64,000 bases of DNA. Origin: Paralithodes platypus. Taxonomy: Eukaryota > Arthropoda > Malacostraca > Decapoda > Lithodidae. The stretch spans positions 17,342,935 to 17,406,934 of the forward strand of contig CM064519.1 of assembly GCA_032716605.1 (NCBI GenBank). Reading direction: 5' to 3'. Every line of letters begins with the position of its first letter. Within the stretch, counting starts at the first letter, position 1. Position numbers and translations under genes: made by a program. The notes below the pieces were generated by a model, which saw nothing but the letters and a program-made list of their open reading frames with translations, was not told the DNA's origin and made no database searches. Of the stretch, positions 44,605 through 55,882 are shown one piece after another.

Positions 44605-45185
44605 GTGCAGAGCGGGTCTATTTGGACCCTCCCTCCCTGTTTTACTCCATCAGTTTGGAGATTTTAAGACGTTTCACCTCATTAGTTGGGCGATTAACCC
44701 CTTATGTACCAGCCACGTCTTCTGTAGTTTATCCTAACTATATTTAGATGATTTTGTGCAGTTGAAGAAGGATTTATGGGAGTAAAAAGGGTTAAGTGAG
44801 ATAGTTCAAATAGTTCAAAGTTTGTTGATTGCTAGAGGACCGTTTTAAACTGAATGCAGTCGTCTAATATTAGCCAGAATAAAGTTAAACAAATGTCGCC
44901 GGTACAGAAGGGGTTAAAAGAAGCTTCAATCTAATAAGGTAAACATTGTCCTGGGCGACGGATAACGAGCCCTGGAAATTGGGAGAAACCTGTCGGGACA
45001 TTTTTTGACTGAAAATGTTACATCTTTAGCTTGAAAGGGTGTGTGGGACGTATATTTATAATAATGTTGTTTTTATTTGTTTGTAAGTTTGGTTTGAAAG
45101 GGGTCTAAATCTAGGGGGTAAACTAAAAATACATAGTTCGAAAAAGACAAACGCAATTAAAACCCTCAATAATAATTAAACAAAA
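44605..45185 (+). mobile_element. Family B MITE interrupted by a family C MITE
   Basis: The left portion (CCCTCCCTGTTTTACTCC, AGATTTTAAGACGTTTCACC) breaks at GGGCGA, where the family C element begins. Family B resumes after 44917 with CCTGGGCGACGGATAACGAG, CTGTCGGGACATTTTTTG and TAGCTTGAAAGGG. The right part is diverged. Confidence 0.75.
44694..44917. mobile_element. Family C MITE nested inside family B
   Basis: TTAACCCCTTATGTACCAGC to CGCCGGTACAGAAGGGGTTAA (final 19 bases shared with other copies). Both TTAA copies are intact. The host family B sequence at this point normally reads CGATTTTAAGACC, which supplies the TTAA. Confidence 0.88.
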
Positions 45186-45221
45186 TATCCCAATAAACTC
45201 CAAGACGTTGCGTAAGATAGT

Positions 45222-45355
45222 GTTAACCCTTTCAAGATACGACGATGCCTTTCTTTATATTATTGTGGCTATTATTAGAAAAGTTTATTCAGCTTAGAAA
45301 GGGAATTGGGAAGTTAGAGGGTTAATTGAGATAGGCTTTACCTCTTTGATTCGTA
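45222..45355. mobile_element. Family C MITE, left arm and centre
   Basis: TTAACCCTTTCAAGATACG, TGGCTATTATTAGAAAAGTT and TTAATTGAGATAGGCTTTACC are present. The right arm breaks off at GGGCCTTCTTAA, where family A text starts. Confidence 0.75.
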
Positions 45356-45472
45356 GAGGGCCTTCTTAATGGAGGTAAACGTCTTAAAACAGTAGGCTGA
45401 ATGAGGCCAAATGGATACAACCCAGAGAGAGAGTGAGAAAGAGAGAACAAAACGAGGTGGGCTCCCTTAAAA
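45356..45472 (-). mobile_element. Family A right arm only
   Basis: GGAGGTAAACGTCTTAAAAC, TAGGCTGAATGAGGCCAAAT and a GCTCCCTTAA end. The left arm and hairpin core are missing, so it forms a C-A chimera with its neighbour. Confidence 0.8.
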
Positions 45473-46094
45473 AGATAAATGAGTATTACGGCACGGTCAA
45501 CGTGAGGAATCATGATTTATTGTATAATGTATTACGTAATGCTTAGCAACCTTAGTGACAAATGACCACTGGCGAGTTTCGGGCTATAAGGAAGTTGGAG
45601 CCTTAAACATCGATATTAAACAGAAATACAATAATAATGTAGGTTTCTGATGGCTAAAGGGTAAGTTGAATTGGGTTTTATGTATATATGAATGTACTAC
45701 GGCCGTATTTTAGCTGTAAATTCTGTTAAATATCGTTGTCTACAGCTCCAACTTCCTCATCGAACGAAACTCGCAATTCGGCAATTGCCATGTTACACTA
45801 TAGAATACATTATTAATCTCCATGGATACAACTAATGGGAGGGTCAAATCACCAAAAGTAGTAGACAAATTTTCACAAAAAATATGAGTGCAATTTAAAC
45901 AAATGGACTGTAGCTAATACGATAGATTAGACAATACATGAAGATGACCATCATATGAAGCTATGCATTATTTTGAAATGAAAGGGTCGATAATAAATGT
46001 GATAATATTTTTTTTTGGATAACTTAGATTCTGTACGTAATATATATAGACAGTCTAGACAAGCAACCTCCATTACCCTCCCCTGACACAAACC
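45473..46094. other. Unannotated A/T-rich sequence
   Basis: I see no gene or repeat in this stretch. Confidence 0.5.
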
Positions 46095-46352
46095 TTAAGG
46101 GGGATGGGTCGGTTTTATCGTCCCTCTTCTCCTTCATGCTTAGCCCCATTAGTTTTCAGATTTTAAGACGTTCGCCCCATTAGTTTGTCGATTTTAAGAC
46201 CTTTCGTCCCATATTGTTATCGATATCAAGACTTTTCGTGCCATTTAGGTGTCGATTTTTTCCTTGCGAGCGACAGCAAGCCTGTAATTTTAAGAGGAAC
46301 CGTATGTCAAAAATTGTACAAATTTATCGTGAAGGGGGGTCTAGGGGGTGTT
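46095..46352 (+). mobile_element. Family B MITE, truncated at a (CT)n tract
   Basis: It opens TTAAGGGGGATGGGTCGG and runs to TCTAGGGGGTGTT, then stops. The GGCCTTCGGCC hairpin is deleted, leaving AGGAACCGTATGTC. Confidence 0.82.
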
Positions 46353-46359
46353 CTCGAGC

Positions 46360-46378
46360 TCTCACTCACTCACTCTCA

Positions 46379-46416
<38 letters not shown>

Positions 46417-46435
46417 AACACACACACACACACAT
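46360..46435. repeat. (CT)n then (CA)n
   Basis: CTCACTCACT, a CT tract and a short CA tract border the truncated MITE. A similar CTCACTCTCTCT tract is at 46579-46622. Confidence 0.9.
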
Positions 46436-46587
46436 TTCATATCGATGTACAGTATAGTTATTAATTACAATAATGTTTAACACATAATATGTGTTATGAA
46501 GCTAAATATAACTATAGATTTACGAGGTCGACATTAGGCATAATTGTTCATAGGAATGTTTTTGAGATACTTCAAACTAACTCACTC

Positions 46588-46625
<38 letters not shown>

Positions 46626-46639
46626 ACCCAGTAAACAGT

Positions 46640-46665
46640 GTAGTAGTTTAGAGCCCGGCGAGGCA
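46640..46665 (+). other. AGAGCCCGGCGAGGC, weak B-box-like text
   Basis: TTTAGAGCCCGGCGAGGC resembles the GGTTCGAGCCCGG strings at 6.5 kb but lacks TTCGA. It may be the decayed head of the same SINE family. Confidence 0.2.
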
Positions 46666-46899
46666 CACAGGAAAATTCAGTTGCCTTTAAACTTAACATA
46701 AATGTGGCCCCCAGAACATTGTATAGTATGAAGAATATACTGGTCTGGGCTTATTAGAGGTTGTTTCAAAAGAATTTCCAGAGTGGTCTTTCAATTATTT
46801 CCATTATTTTATATTATCATCATCATTATTATAGATGTAATCAATAATACTAATATTATTATAGTTATATTATATGATATAGTTTGGAAGGATTATATG

Positions 46900-47410
46900 T
46901 GGAAAGTGGAGGGAGTGCAAGAATTGTTTTTGGAAAGAGGTCAAGCAAGTTAGGGAAGGTGACGCATGAAGTAGTAAGGGCATTACAAATACGAATGGGC
47001 GAGTGCTAGTGGAGAAGCAAGAGAGTCAAGAGATGGAAGGAGCACTTAAATGGATTGTTTAAAGTAGGAAATTCAATGACGGTAAACATAGTTGGATGGG
47101 GGTATGGGATGGAGAAGAAGAGAAGTAGTACAGTAGAGGTGGAGGTTGGGATCAGGAGGCCAGAAGTGTGTGAGGCTTTGAAAAGGGTGATGACGGGCAA
47201 AGCATCAGTGATAGATGGAGTGTGTGGAGATATGCTGAGGTATGGTGGTGAGATAGTGATTGAATGGGTATGGATAATGTGTAGACAAACATGGGAGGAG
47301 GAGAGTGTGCCCGAAGAATGGATGTCAGGCATAATAGTCCCCCTGTATAAGGGTAAAGAGGAGAATGTGGCAACTGCAAGGGGATATCTCGCCTTTCCTT
47401 TGTTCCTATG
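46900..47410 (+). mobile_element. Non-LTR RT N-terminal fragment, RTE-like
   Basis: After RWKEHLNGLFKV-type text (about 47030) the frame gives RRPEVCEALKRVMTGKASVI, DGVCGDMLRYGGEIVIEW and SVPEEWMSGIIVPLYKGKEE. This is the region just before the RT palm (VPEEW, IVPLYKGKG, NYRGISLL). It ends at the NYRG position, where a (CT)n array begins. The clade is inferred from motif style. Confidence 0.72.
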
Positions 47411-47412
47411 CC

Positions 47413-48425
<1,013 letters not shown>

Positions 48426-48491
<66 letters not shown>
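48426..48491. repeat. (TA)n microsatellite
   Basis: A clean 66-bp TA tract. Confidence 0.95.
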
Positions 48492-48492
<1 letters not shown>

Positions 48493-49324
48493 CTGTTATA
48501 TTGGGCTACACATGAACAATTGAGGCACAATAACTCAACGCAACCATTGTTTGAAGTTAAAAATTAAAGATGTTCAGCACTAGCATGTGTGGACACATTT
48601 ACACATCTGCTGTATTAGAGCCAAGCTCGCCAGGAAGTTATTAGTACTCTACTTCTTCAGTAGGACAGTTCAAGAAGAGAGTAGTAGTATTGTGCATACC
48701 AAGGGTCTGGAGTTCTCGAAAAGGGGCTCCAGTCCTGACGTTATTCTTGATTTACAGTGTGCTGGCTAAATAACCCAGTAGGGTTGATAGCCTCTGAAGT
48801 TCTATTTCAACTAGTTAACTAATTGTGTATACTTGATAATGAGTGTAGTGCAGTACATAATCGCTCTCTTTCCATTTAGAACATATATCGGTGATGAGAT
48901 ACTAAGTATTGTTCTTAACTCCTTGTAACTGAAACTTCTCTCTCTCTCTCTCTCTCTCTCTAAAACACTAATATTCTGTCCTCATAGCCACCAATGGCTT
49001 CCTCTCTGTACTAATTAACCAGATAATGAGAGCTGGGGTCTCGTAGGGCTACATTCACAATAATATTATATTACCTAATTACATTTTTTTTTTAAGGCAA
49101 AAATACTAATACTAATGATGAGCATGATGAACAGAGCTGGCGACATTATAATTGTTGATGCTTTACCGAGTTATAATAATAATGTAATCTGTAGAATTTA
49201 TTATTAGAATATTAAATGTAATACTGTCTTTAGGTAGAACTGTATATTTCTCAGTTCTCTTTTAGTTAATCCAGATTCCTTGGCATAATTGTATACATAT
49301 CTATAATTCACTAGTGTAAATGGG
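48492..49324. other. Unannotated sequence
   Basis: The 60-codon frame at 48587-48769 has no recognisable features. A short CT tract lies at 48941-48961. Confidence 0.45.
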
Positions 49325-49885
49325 TTATGAATTCACTCAGCAAAAGTATATGGTATTGTCGATACCTGTGCAGAAGATCAAAGCTGCGGATCTTCAAGAC
49401 ATTGGTGCTCCCAGTCTTATTATACGGATGTGAAACATGGACACTTACGGATATGACGAGTCTTCAACTCACTGAGGGAGTTGAAGACTCGTCAATTCTT
49501 TTGGTACTACATGTCTTTGCAGGATCATGGGCTATCACTGGCATTATTAAGTTTATAACCACACGACAATTATGTGAAATTAATTAAATATATAGTATAT
49601 TAGTTGTGAACAAAATCTTTGGCTATATGGGCATGTGATTCACCTCTTTATAGAAAACACTAGCTGCTCACCAGGTAGCCTAGAGCTGCAGAGGACAACC
49701 CTGAGTGGAGGAGGATTAGGGGAAGACCACAAAACTCATGTCTAAGGCAAGTCACCATTCAGCGATAAAATATTTAATATGGTCCGGGCAGATGCTGTGG
49801 AGTCTCGACTGGGAGTATACCTGAGAGGGGAGTTGGAGGGTGAGTGGGGTAATTCGCTGTCAGTGTGTATGCCCCAATTGATTAA
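49325..49885 (+). mobile_element. Non-LTR RT C-terminal fragment with an internal hairpin
   Basis: SIWYCRYLCRRSKLRIFKTL and VLPVLLYGCETWTLT are the familiar start of the C-terminal domain of one LINE group. After 49590 other frames keep DNPEWRRIRGRPQNS, and text like GAGTGGGGTAATTCGCTG near the end. Between them the sequence has been replaced by a hairpin at 49455-49493. Confidence 0.7.
49455..49493. repeat. 15-bp perfect inverted repeat inside the RT fragment
   Basis: GACGAGTCTTCAACT (49455-49469) pairs with AGTTGAAGACTCGTC (49479-49493) around a 9-nt loop. Confidence 0.9.
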
Positions 49886-50820
49886 TTGATTGAAGCATAT
49901 TGGATACAGTAGCATTATGACACGTGCATGGAGTATGTGCTTGTATGTACTATTATTCCTTCTAGACTATCTGCAATGGAAATATATATTGATAAGTAAG
50001 AATGCAGCTTTCAGTGATATGATTCTAACATAATTTACTTCGCTGGTCATATAATTAATTTCAAATTTAATTTAAAAATATTTATCATATCGCAATAATG
50101 AGGTAATGATGTAAGGCAAAAATAATGTCATTAAATTTATCGAGAACAATTAATTTGCGCCATACAAGTGAGTTGTTAATTTCAGTATAAATGTGAGAAG
50201 TTTCATTTTTGCGAGTGCGTGTGAGTGTGTTAGAGTGTGAGTCAGACTATTTATGGCTAGCAGTGAACTATAACCTTTTAGTAGTCTGGGGTGTTATTCT
50301 GTTTATACACAACTCTCCACGTCATCACTCACTCTTCATCACATATGCCCATTGTACCATCACTCACATTGTATATAGCATCACTCCTATATAGCGATTT
50401 TGATTAGTTATTTTGCCTTTATATTGTATTTGTCCAAGTTTTGGTTTGTTAATTTTGCAAGTTTTACATTATAAATACTATTTCAAATACACGATCCCCC
50501 CCCCCCCTCCACACCCTTTGTACAATATCTACTGTAAATGTGTACAGAATATACGATGCACCATCCAAGCAAAAAAGAAAAAGAAAAAAACACAGAGGAA
50601 AGAAAACAAATGAGGTATGTGCCTGAGTATATAGATAGAGAGATCCATATGCAAGAATAGGGTATCATTTATTAACCCATTCATCGTAAACCGTATAAAA
50701 TAAATTCCTTTTATAACTCCAGCACTGGTATCCTAGGGACGACTGGCAATATTGGGGAGCGTACCTTAGGCTTGGTATGACTGAGACGCTCAGCTCCGTA
50801 TCAGTGCCCTCTGGAGCCGT
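49886..50820. other. Unannotated A/T-rich sequence
   Basis: A poly(C) run sits at 50499-50508 and A-rich text at 50570-50610. No gene is supported. Confidence 0.5.
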
Positions 50821-50972
50821 GAGTTATACAGAATTACATGGATACACACACTACACAGACGTTGTGGTACCTACTAGGCAGTTCGGACTTAATTCTAACA
50901 AAATGTGCTTCTAAGTGGGAGGTAAGGATAGCAAAGCAGAAGAAGGCTCTCTCCCCAACTACAGGAGTAGGC
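50821..50972 (-). mobile_element. CR1 3'-end fragment, minus strand
   Basis: ACCTACTAGGCAGTTCGG, GACTTAATTCTAA, AGGATAGCAAAGCAGAAG and GGCTCTCTCCCCAAC match the CR1 3' UTR at 38598-38790 in the same order. It is about 150 bp and heavily 5'-truncated. Confidence 0.75.
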
Positions 50973-50975
50973 CTA

Positions 50976-51192
50976 TTTAATTTGTTGAGTACCAGCGACG
51001 TGTGTTATATTATATTCTAGTTATATTTAGACGATATTATGCAGCTTAGGAAGGATCTGTGGTAGTCAAAAAGGTTGGCTGAGATTGCTTGAAGCCTGTT
51101 AAGTGCTGGAGGCCCCTTTCTATACTGAATACAATCGTCTAATAATAGTAAGAATAAAGTTAAAAGGACGTCCCTGGTACTGAACGGGTTAA
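50976..51192. mobile_element. Family C MITE
   Basis: TTTAATTTGTTGAGTACCAG to CCTGGTACTGAACGGGTTAA, with TTTAGACGATATTATGCAGC and ACAATCGTCTAATAATAG inside. Confidence 0.8.
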
Positions 51193-51376
51193 AGGGGCAG
51201 TGGTTATTTTGGGGGTCTATTTATATATATATTCGTATATTTTTTAGTTTCCTCCTAGACCTCCATCAAACTTTAAAAAAAACATCCATTAGATCCCCCT
51301 TCGAGATTAATTTGTACATTTTTCGGTAAAAAACTGTCACGGCCAAAGGCCGGTCGTCACTGGTACTCAAAGGGTT
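51193..51376 (-). mobile_element. Family B fragment fused to a family C end
   Basis: Directly after the family C TTAA comes AGGGGCAGTGGTTATTTTGG (family B end), then CCTAGACCTCCATCAAAC and ATTTTTCGGTAAAAAACTGT. At CCAAAGGCCGG it switches to TCACTGGTACTCAAAGGGTTAA-type text, a family C terminus. Confidence 0.7.
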
Positions 51377-51743
51377 AAACTGGCTGCAGCACCACTAAAG
51401 CTGTCGGGATCAAAGTGCGCCTCACGTAAAACATTAGCATCAAAGTCCCTCAGTGTAAGTACAGTCGGCATCAGAAGTGCTGCCGGCCCTTTACAACTTC
51501 TACTTAAGGGGGCATGGGCTGTTTGTTAATGGGGCAATACATGAGGAAGAAAGGGGGGGGGACCAGAGAAACAGCCCATCTCCCCTTAATAAACGCTTAA
51601 GTTCTGGAGTTAGAGGCTGATTATACACTTCAAAGGATCTTCTCTGAAAATATGTTAAGTTAATACCACCCTCATCACCATCAAGTTAACAACGCTACTA
51701 CCCATATAAACAGCTCGACCACTACTATACCACAACCACCACC
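51377..51743. other. Unannotated sequence
   Basis: A patch at 51508-51595 (TTAAGGGGGCATGGGC, then GGGGCAATACATGAGGAAG and CCCCTTAA) looks like a much-shortened family B copy. Confidence 0.45.
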
Positions 51744-52117
51744 TTAAGGGGAGATGGGTCGTTTTTCTGGTCCCCCTTCTTCCTCATGTTTAGCCCCATT
51801 AGTTTTCATATTTTAAGACGTTTGCCCCATTAGTTTGTCGATTTTAGACCTTCTTCCCCATTTCCTTGTCAATATTAAGACCTTTCGTGCTGTTTAGGTG
51901 TCCATTTATTTTCCTGGCGAACGACAGTGAGCCTGTAATTTTGAAAGAACCGGCCTTTGGCCGGGATTTTTTTTGTACCGAAAAATTTAAACATTAATCT
52001 AGAAGTGGATGTTTTTTTTTGTTTTTTTTTTAAGTTTGAGGAAGGCCTAGGGAGGAAACTAGACAAATAATAAAAACATAAACAAATCGACCAAAATGTG
52101 AACCATCCACCCCTTAA
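51744..52117 (+). mobile_element. Family B MITE, complete
   Basis: TTAAGGGGAGATGGGTCG to AACCATCCACCCCTTAA, with CCTGGCGAACGACAGTGAGC and GGCCTTTGGCC. Its right terminus is the first unit of the adjacent 21-bp array. Confidence 0.88.
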
Positions 52118-52222
52118 TGTGAACCATCCACCCCTTAATGTGAACCATCCACCCCTTAATGTGAACCATCCCCCCCTTAATGTGAACCATCCACCCCTTA
52201 ATGTGAACCATCCAACCCTTAA
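52097..52222. repeat. 21-bp minisatellite, 6 copies, from a MITE terminus
   Basis: The unit TGTGAACCATCCACCCCTTAA repeats six times with two base changes and starts inside the right end of the family B copy. Each unit ends in TTAA. Confidence 0.95.
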
Positions 52223-52594
52223 TCACCATCTCCTTCACTACAACTATCACCATCAACACCAGCCCCACCACCACTGCAGACACTCGCAATCATCCATCTT
52301 CATCAGTCACTGGTTGGACATGGCAGAGGGCTTTCGCGTCCATTCCATATATCCTTCCCTTCCCCTTGCTACATTCCACCTCTTCACTAGCTCGCTCCCT
52401 CATACTTTCTTCTCACATAGCCTTTTCTTCACTGACCTTCAAGTCACTGCAATTCACTCATCCGCTCTCCTTTTCTCTTCATGCAAGCTATAGTTTACAA
52501 TGTTATATATTACTTATATCGAAGGCATTATTTTATCTTGAAATCACCTTTATATTTGCCAAAATACTCGATATAATCAACTTATTGGTTCACT
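52223..52594. other. Unannotated C/T-rich sequence
   Basis: The frames at 52098-52493 and 52366-52674 depend on the array or on the next MITE and are not supported. Confidence 0.45.
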
Positions 52595-52953
52595 TTTGGG
52601 CGATGTTTGCATGTATTCATAATTGGTCTAGTTTCCTCCCTAGACCTCCATCAAATTTAAAAAACATCCATTAGATCCCCCATCTAGATTAATTTGTACA
52701 TTTTTCGGTAGAAAAATGTACCGAAAAATGTCCCGGCCGAAGGCCGGTTCTTCCAACATTACAGGCTCACTATCGTTCGCCAGGAAAAAAATCTACACCT
52801 AAATAGCACGAAAGGTCTAAATCTTGGCAAAGAAATGGGGCGAAAGGTCTTAAAATCGACTAACTAATGGGGCAAACATCTTAACATCTGAAAACTAATG
52901 TGGCTAAACATGAGGGAGAAAGTGGTCCAGAAAACCGGTCCTTCCCCCCTTAA
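52595..52953 (-). mobile_element. Family B MITE, minus orientation
   Basis: GTTTCCTCCCTAGACCTCC to CGGTCCTTCCCCCCTTAA. The hairpin ACATTTTTCGGTAGAAAAATGT is followed by a second CCGAAAAATGT, a small local duplication. Confidence 0.82.
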
Positions 52954-52989
52954 ATTGAAGGACACACTGGAGACATTTGTGAATATCTT

Positions 52990-53066
52990 TGCCTATGAGA
53001 TGTCTTTCCTAATCTGGATATAATAGCATAATTTTAGCCAGAATGATTTAAAATAAGCGGCAACGT
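52990..53066. mobile_element. Family C right-arm fragment
   Basis: TGTCTTTCCTAATCTGG, ATAATAGCATAATTTTAGCC and AGAATGATTTAAAATAAGCG are right-arm words. The end has been replaced by the 18-bp array. Confidence 0.5.
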
Positions 53067-53307
53067 ATACTGCATAGGTAAGGTTAACTGCATAGGTAAG
53101 GTTAACTGCATAGGTAAGGTTAACTGCATAGGTAAGGTTAACTGCATAGGTAAGGTTAACTGCATAGGTAAGGTTAACTGCATAGGTAAGGTTAACTGCA
53201 TAGGTAAGGTTAACTGCATAGGTAAGGTTAACTGCATAGGTAAGGTTAACTGCATAGGTAAGGTTAACTGCATAGGTAAGGTTAACTGCATAGGTAAGGT
53301 TAACTCT
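53067..53307. repeat. 18-bp minisatellite, about 13 copies
   Basis: The unit is CTGCATAGGTAAGGTTAA and copies are identical. Each contains ATAG-GTAAGG, a perfect metazoan 5' splice-site consensus on the plus strand. The VNLTYA-type frames on the minus strand result from 18 being a multiple of three. Confidence 0.97.
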
Positions 53308-53407
53308 TTCCAAAGCCGAGTGAAAATACTGAGTACCTGAGGCCGAGACTGGGGAAAATTGTGAGTTTGCCAGAACGAATGGATGTAACGGAGGTAAATG
53401 TTTGCAA

Positions 53408-53425
53408 AGGGGGGGGGGGATCTCT

Positions 53426-53507
<82 letters not shown>
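53408..53507. repeat. Poly(G), (TC)n and (GT)n compound tract
   Basis: Eleven G, a short TC run, then about 78 bp of GT. Confidence 0.95.
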
Positions 53508-53510
<3 letters not shown>

Positions 53511-54432
53511 AACTGAATATGTAGGTGAGACGTGTTGCCATTGAGTGCTGACTAGTAATTGCGTGAGTCTGTTGGACCGTGCAATAACTATAGCTATATA
53601 AATCTCGTATTGCACCTTCCTATTACAGTATTTCAATCTACAATATTTCCAAATAATTAAGTACCTTAATCTTCTTATTATATTTGAATCTACACTATTT
53701 GCCAAATCGATTAATATTTACACATTTGCCATATGAATTCAAAATGACGCTTTTTAAAATTCAATGATAATGACTATTACAAAAGAGAAACCTGGAATTC
53801 AACCCATTGCAGCGAAAAGGGTTGAAAAACGCTATAATAGAACTGGAAAGAAAATTAGCCATGCAATGAAATATTACAGGAATATTCAAAGTGTGTGCTT
53901 TAAAACTTGTAGTCGGTCATTTTGAACCTGACTGTATGTTTGACTGTTGCCAAACTATTGTTTTAAAGTCTTTGCATTTTGCTGGGGAAAGTTGGAGGAG
54001 GAACGAGGACTTTTTAAAAACTACATTGTCTGTTGGTTTACAGATTTTACAAGTTTACATCAATATTGGAGAGGATTTTTACTTTATGTTCAATTATTAT
54101 TATTATCATATTTGATACATGTTTCATGCAAATATATAATGATATGTATGCGTGAATGTATGTATTTTTGTATGCAAGTAAAGTATATACTGTATGATAA
54201 TGTGAATGAATATAGGAACGAAATCATGCATGCACATGTGAATATTTTAAGAAAAATGGTATGTGTATAATCCTTTTCTTTGATTTTGTTTCAATTAAGT
54301 TATTCTTTAATCCAGTGCGTGTGTTGAAGTACGTATTTGAATATGGACGAATCAAATGCATTTGTTAACAGAAAACTATTAATTAATCGAAGATGGAGCA
54401 GACCAATGTTTCTGTATATGGAACCAAATAGT
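53508..54432. other. Unannotated A/T-rich sequence
   Basis: Frames at 53891-54115 and 53947-54270 overlap and lack recognisable features. Confidence 0.5.
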
Positions 54433-54682
54433 ATTAATGGGAGATGGATCGTTTTCTGGTCGATGTTTTCATTTATGTATTTTTTGTTTTTTTTAGGTTC
54501 CTCCCTAGACCTCCATCAAACTTAAAATAACAATCCCAGGATCCCCCTTCAAGGTATATTTGTAAATTTTTCGGAAGAAAAATGTCACGGCCGAAGGCTG
54601 ATTCCTCTTAAATTAGAGGCTCGCTATCGCTCGCCAGAAAATAATCGACACCTAAATCACACAAAAAGTCTTAATATTGACG
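54433..54682 (-). mobile_element. Family B MITE, minus orientation, right end missing
   Basis: TTAATGGGAGATGGATCG, CCTCCCTAGACCTCCATC, CACGGCCGAAGGCTG and GGCTCGCTATCGCTCGCC are present. It breaks after AAAAAGTCTTAATATTGACG. Confidence 0.82.
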
Positions 54683-54826
54683 TTAGGCGAATTACATGCA
54701 AACATCAATGACTATGCCTGTATTTGCATAAACAATAAACCTTAATGGTCCGCGAATATTAACGCAACATAATTAGTTATCAATTCGAGTAACTCTTGCC
54801 AATACGATTAGGATAAACAAACATCA

Positions 54827-55039
54827 TTAACCCTTTCAAGCTCCAATACGCATTTCTGTTCTGTTTCTGGTAATTATTAGACGATTTTATTCAGATTAGG
54901 AAGGGTATATGGAAGTCAGAGGGTTGATTGAGATAGCCTTTACCCTTTTAATACCCACAGATCCTTCCTAAGCTGCTTAAAATCGTCTAATGGTAGCCAA
55001 AATAAACTGCTAAAACGCGTCAGAGCTTCAGAGGGTTAA
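54827..55039. mobile_element. Family C palindromic MITE, complete
   Basis: TTAACCCTTTCAAGCTCCAA to GAGCTTCAGAGGGTTAA. The ends differ from the usual CAGTACCGG, forming a subgroup with the copy at 45222. Confidence 0.85.
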
Positions 55040-55131
55040 TACAGTAATCTAAAATACAATATAACAGCATTTACAATATCCTTAATCCAATTAATGTGTT
55101 ATGAAGCGAGATGAAAGCACACGTTATAATG

Positions 55132-55197
55132 GATTTAGGAATATATTGCCAATTGCTGACCAAATGAGAATATATTGCCAATTGCTGACCAAATGAA
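55132..55197. repeat. 30-bp direct duplication
   Basis: AATATATTGCCAATTGCTGA followed by CCAAATGA(G/A)(A) occurs twice in tandem. Confidence 0.9.
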
Positions 55198-55242
55198 AAT
55201 AAGTTGCGCAAATGAGTTTTTAATGAACACCGGCATATTTGG

Positions 55243-55620
55243 TTAAGGGGGGTCACCTGCTTTTGTTTATCTTTCTCTCTTTCTGTGGCTTGTATCCATT
55301 CGGCCCCATTCAGCCAACTGTTTCAAGACGTTTATCCAAATCCAGGTGTCGATTTCTTCCTGGCGAGCGATAGCAAGCCAGTATTGTATGGAGAAATCCG
55401 GCTTCGCCGGTGAAATTTTTCTATCGAAAAATGTACATATTTAGCTTGCTTTAAAAAATATATAAATATGCTGGCTCGTTACCGCTCGCCAGGAATATAT
55501 TGACACCTTGATGGGGGTAAACGTCTTAAGATAGTAGGCTGAATGGGGCCGAATGGATACAAGCTAAAAAGAGAGGGAGAGAAAGAGAGAAAAAAAAAAA
55601 AACGAGGTGAGCTCCCTTAA
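55243..55620. mobile_element. Family A foldback MITE, complete
   Basis: TTAAGGGGGGTCACCTGC to GAGGTGAGCTCCCTTAA, both TTAA present. The arms carry GGCTTGTATCCATTCGGCC and its inverse, with the TCCGGCTTCGCCGG hairpin between them. Confidence 0.9.
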
Positions 55621-55634
55621 GCATAAAAGCTAAA

Positions 55635-55850
55635 TTAACCCTTCCAACAAGGGTGAAGTTTCTTTTTTATTCTGGCTATCATTAGACGATTTTACTCAGC
55701 TTAGGAAGGATTTATGACAGTCAACGAATCAATGAAGATATACGTACTACACCTCTCCGCTTACTAGATATCCTTCCCAAGCTACATCAAATCGTTCAAT
55801 GATAGCCATAATATAAGAAATAATGACGCCACACGTGCTGAAGTGGTTAA
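55635..55850. mobile_element. Family C MITE, diverged
   Basis: TTAACCCTTCCAACAAGGGT to CACGTGCTGAAGTGGTTAA, with ATTAGACGATTTTACTCAGC inside. It lies only 14 bp from the family A copy. Confidence 0.82.
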
Positions 55851-55882
55851 GTACATGTTTACTCTTTGCATGCCATGTTATA

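Noticed and set aside
53034..53705. A 223-codon minus-strand gene
   Set aside because: It consists of the 18-bp array plus the GT tract with no other content.
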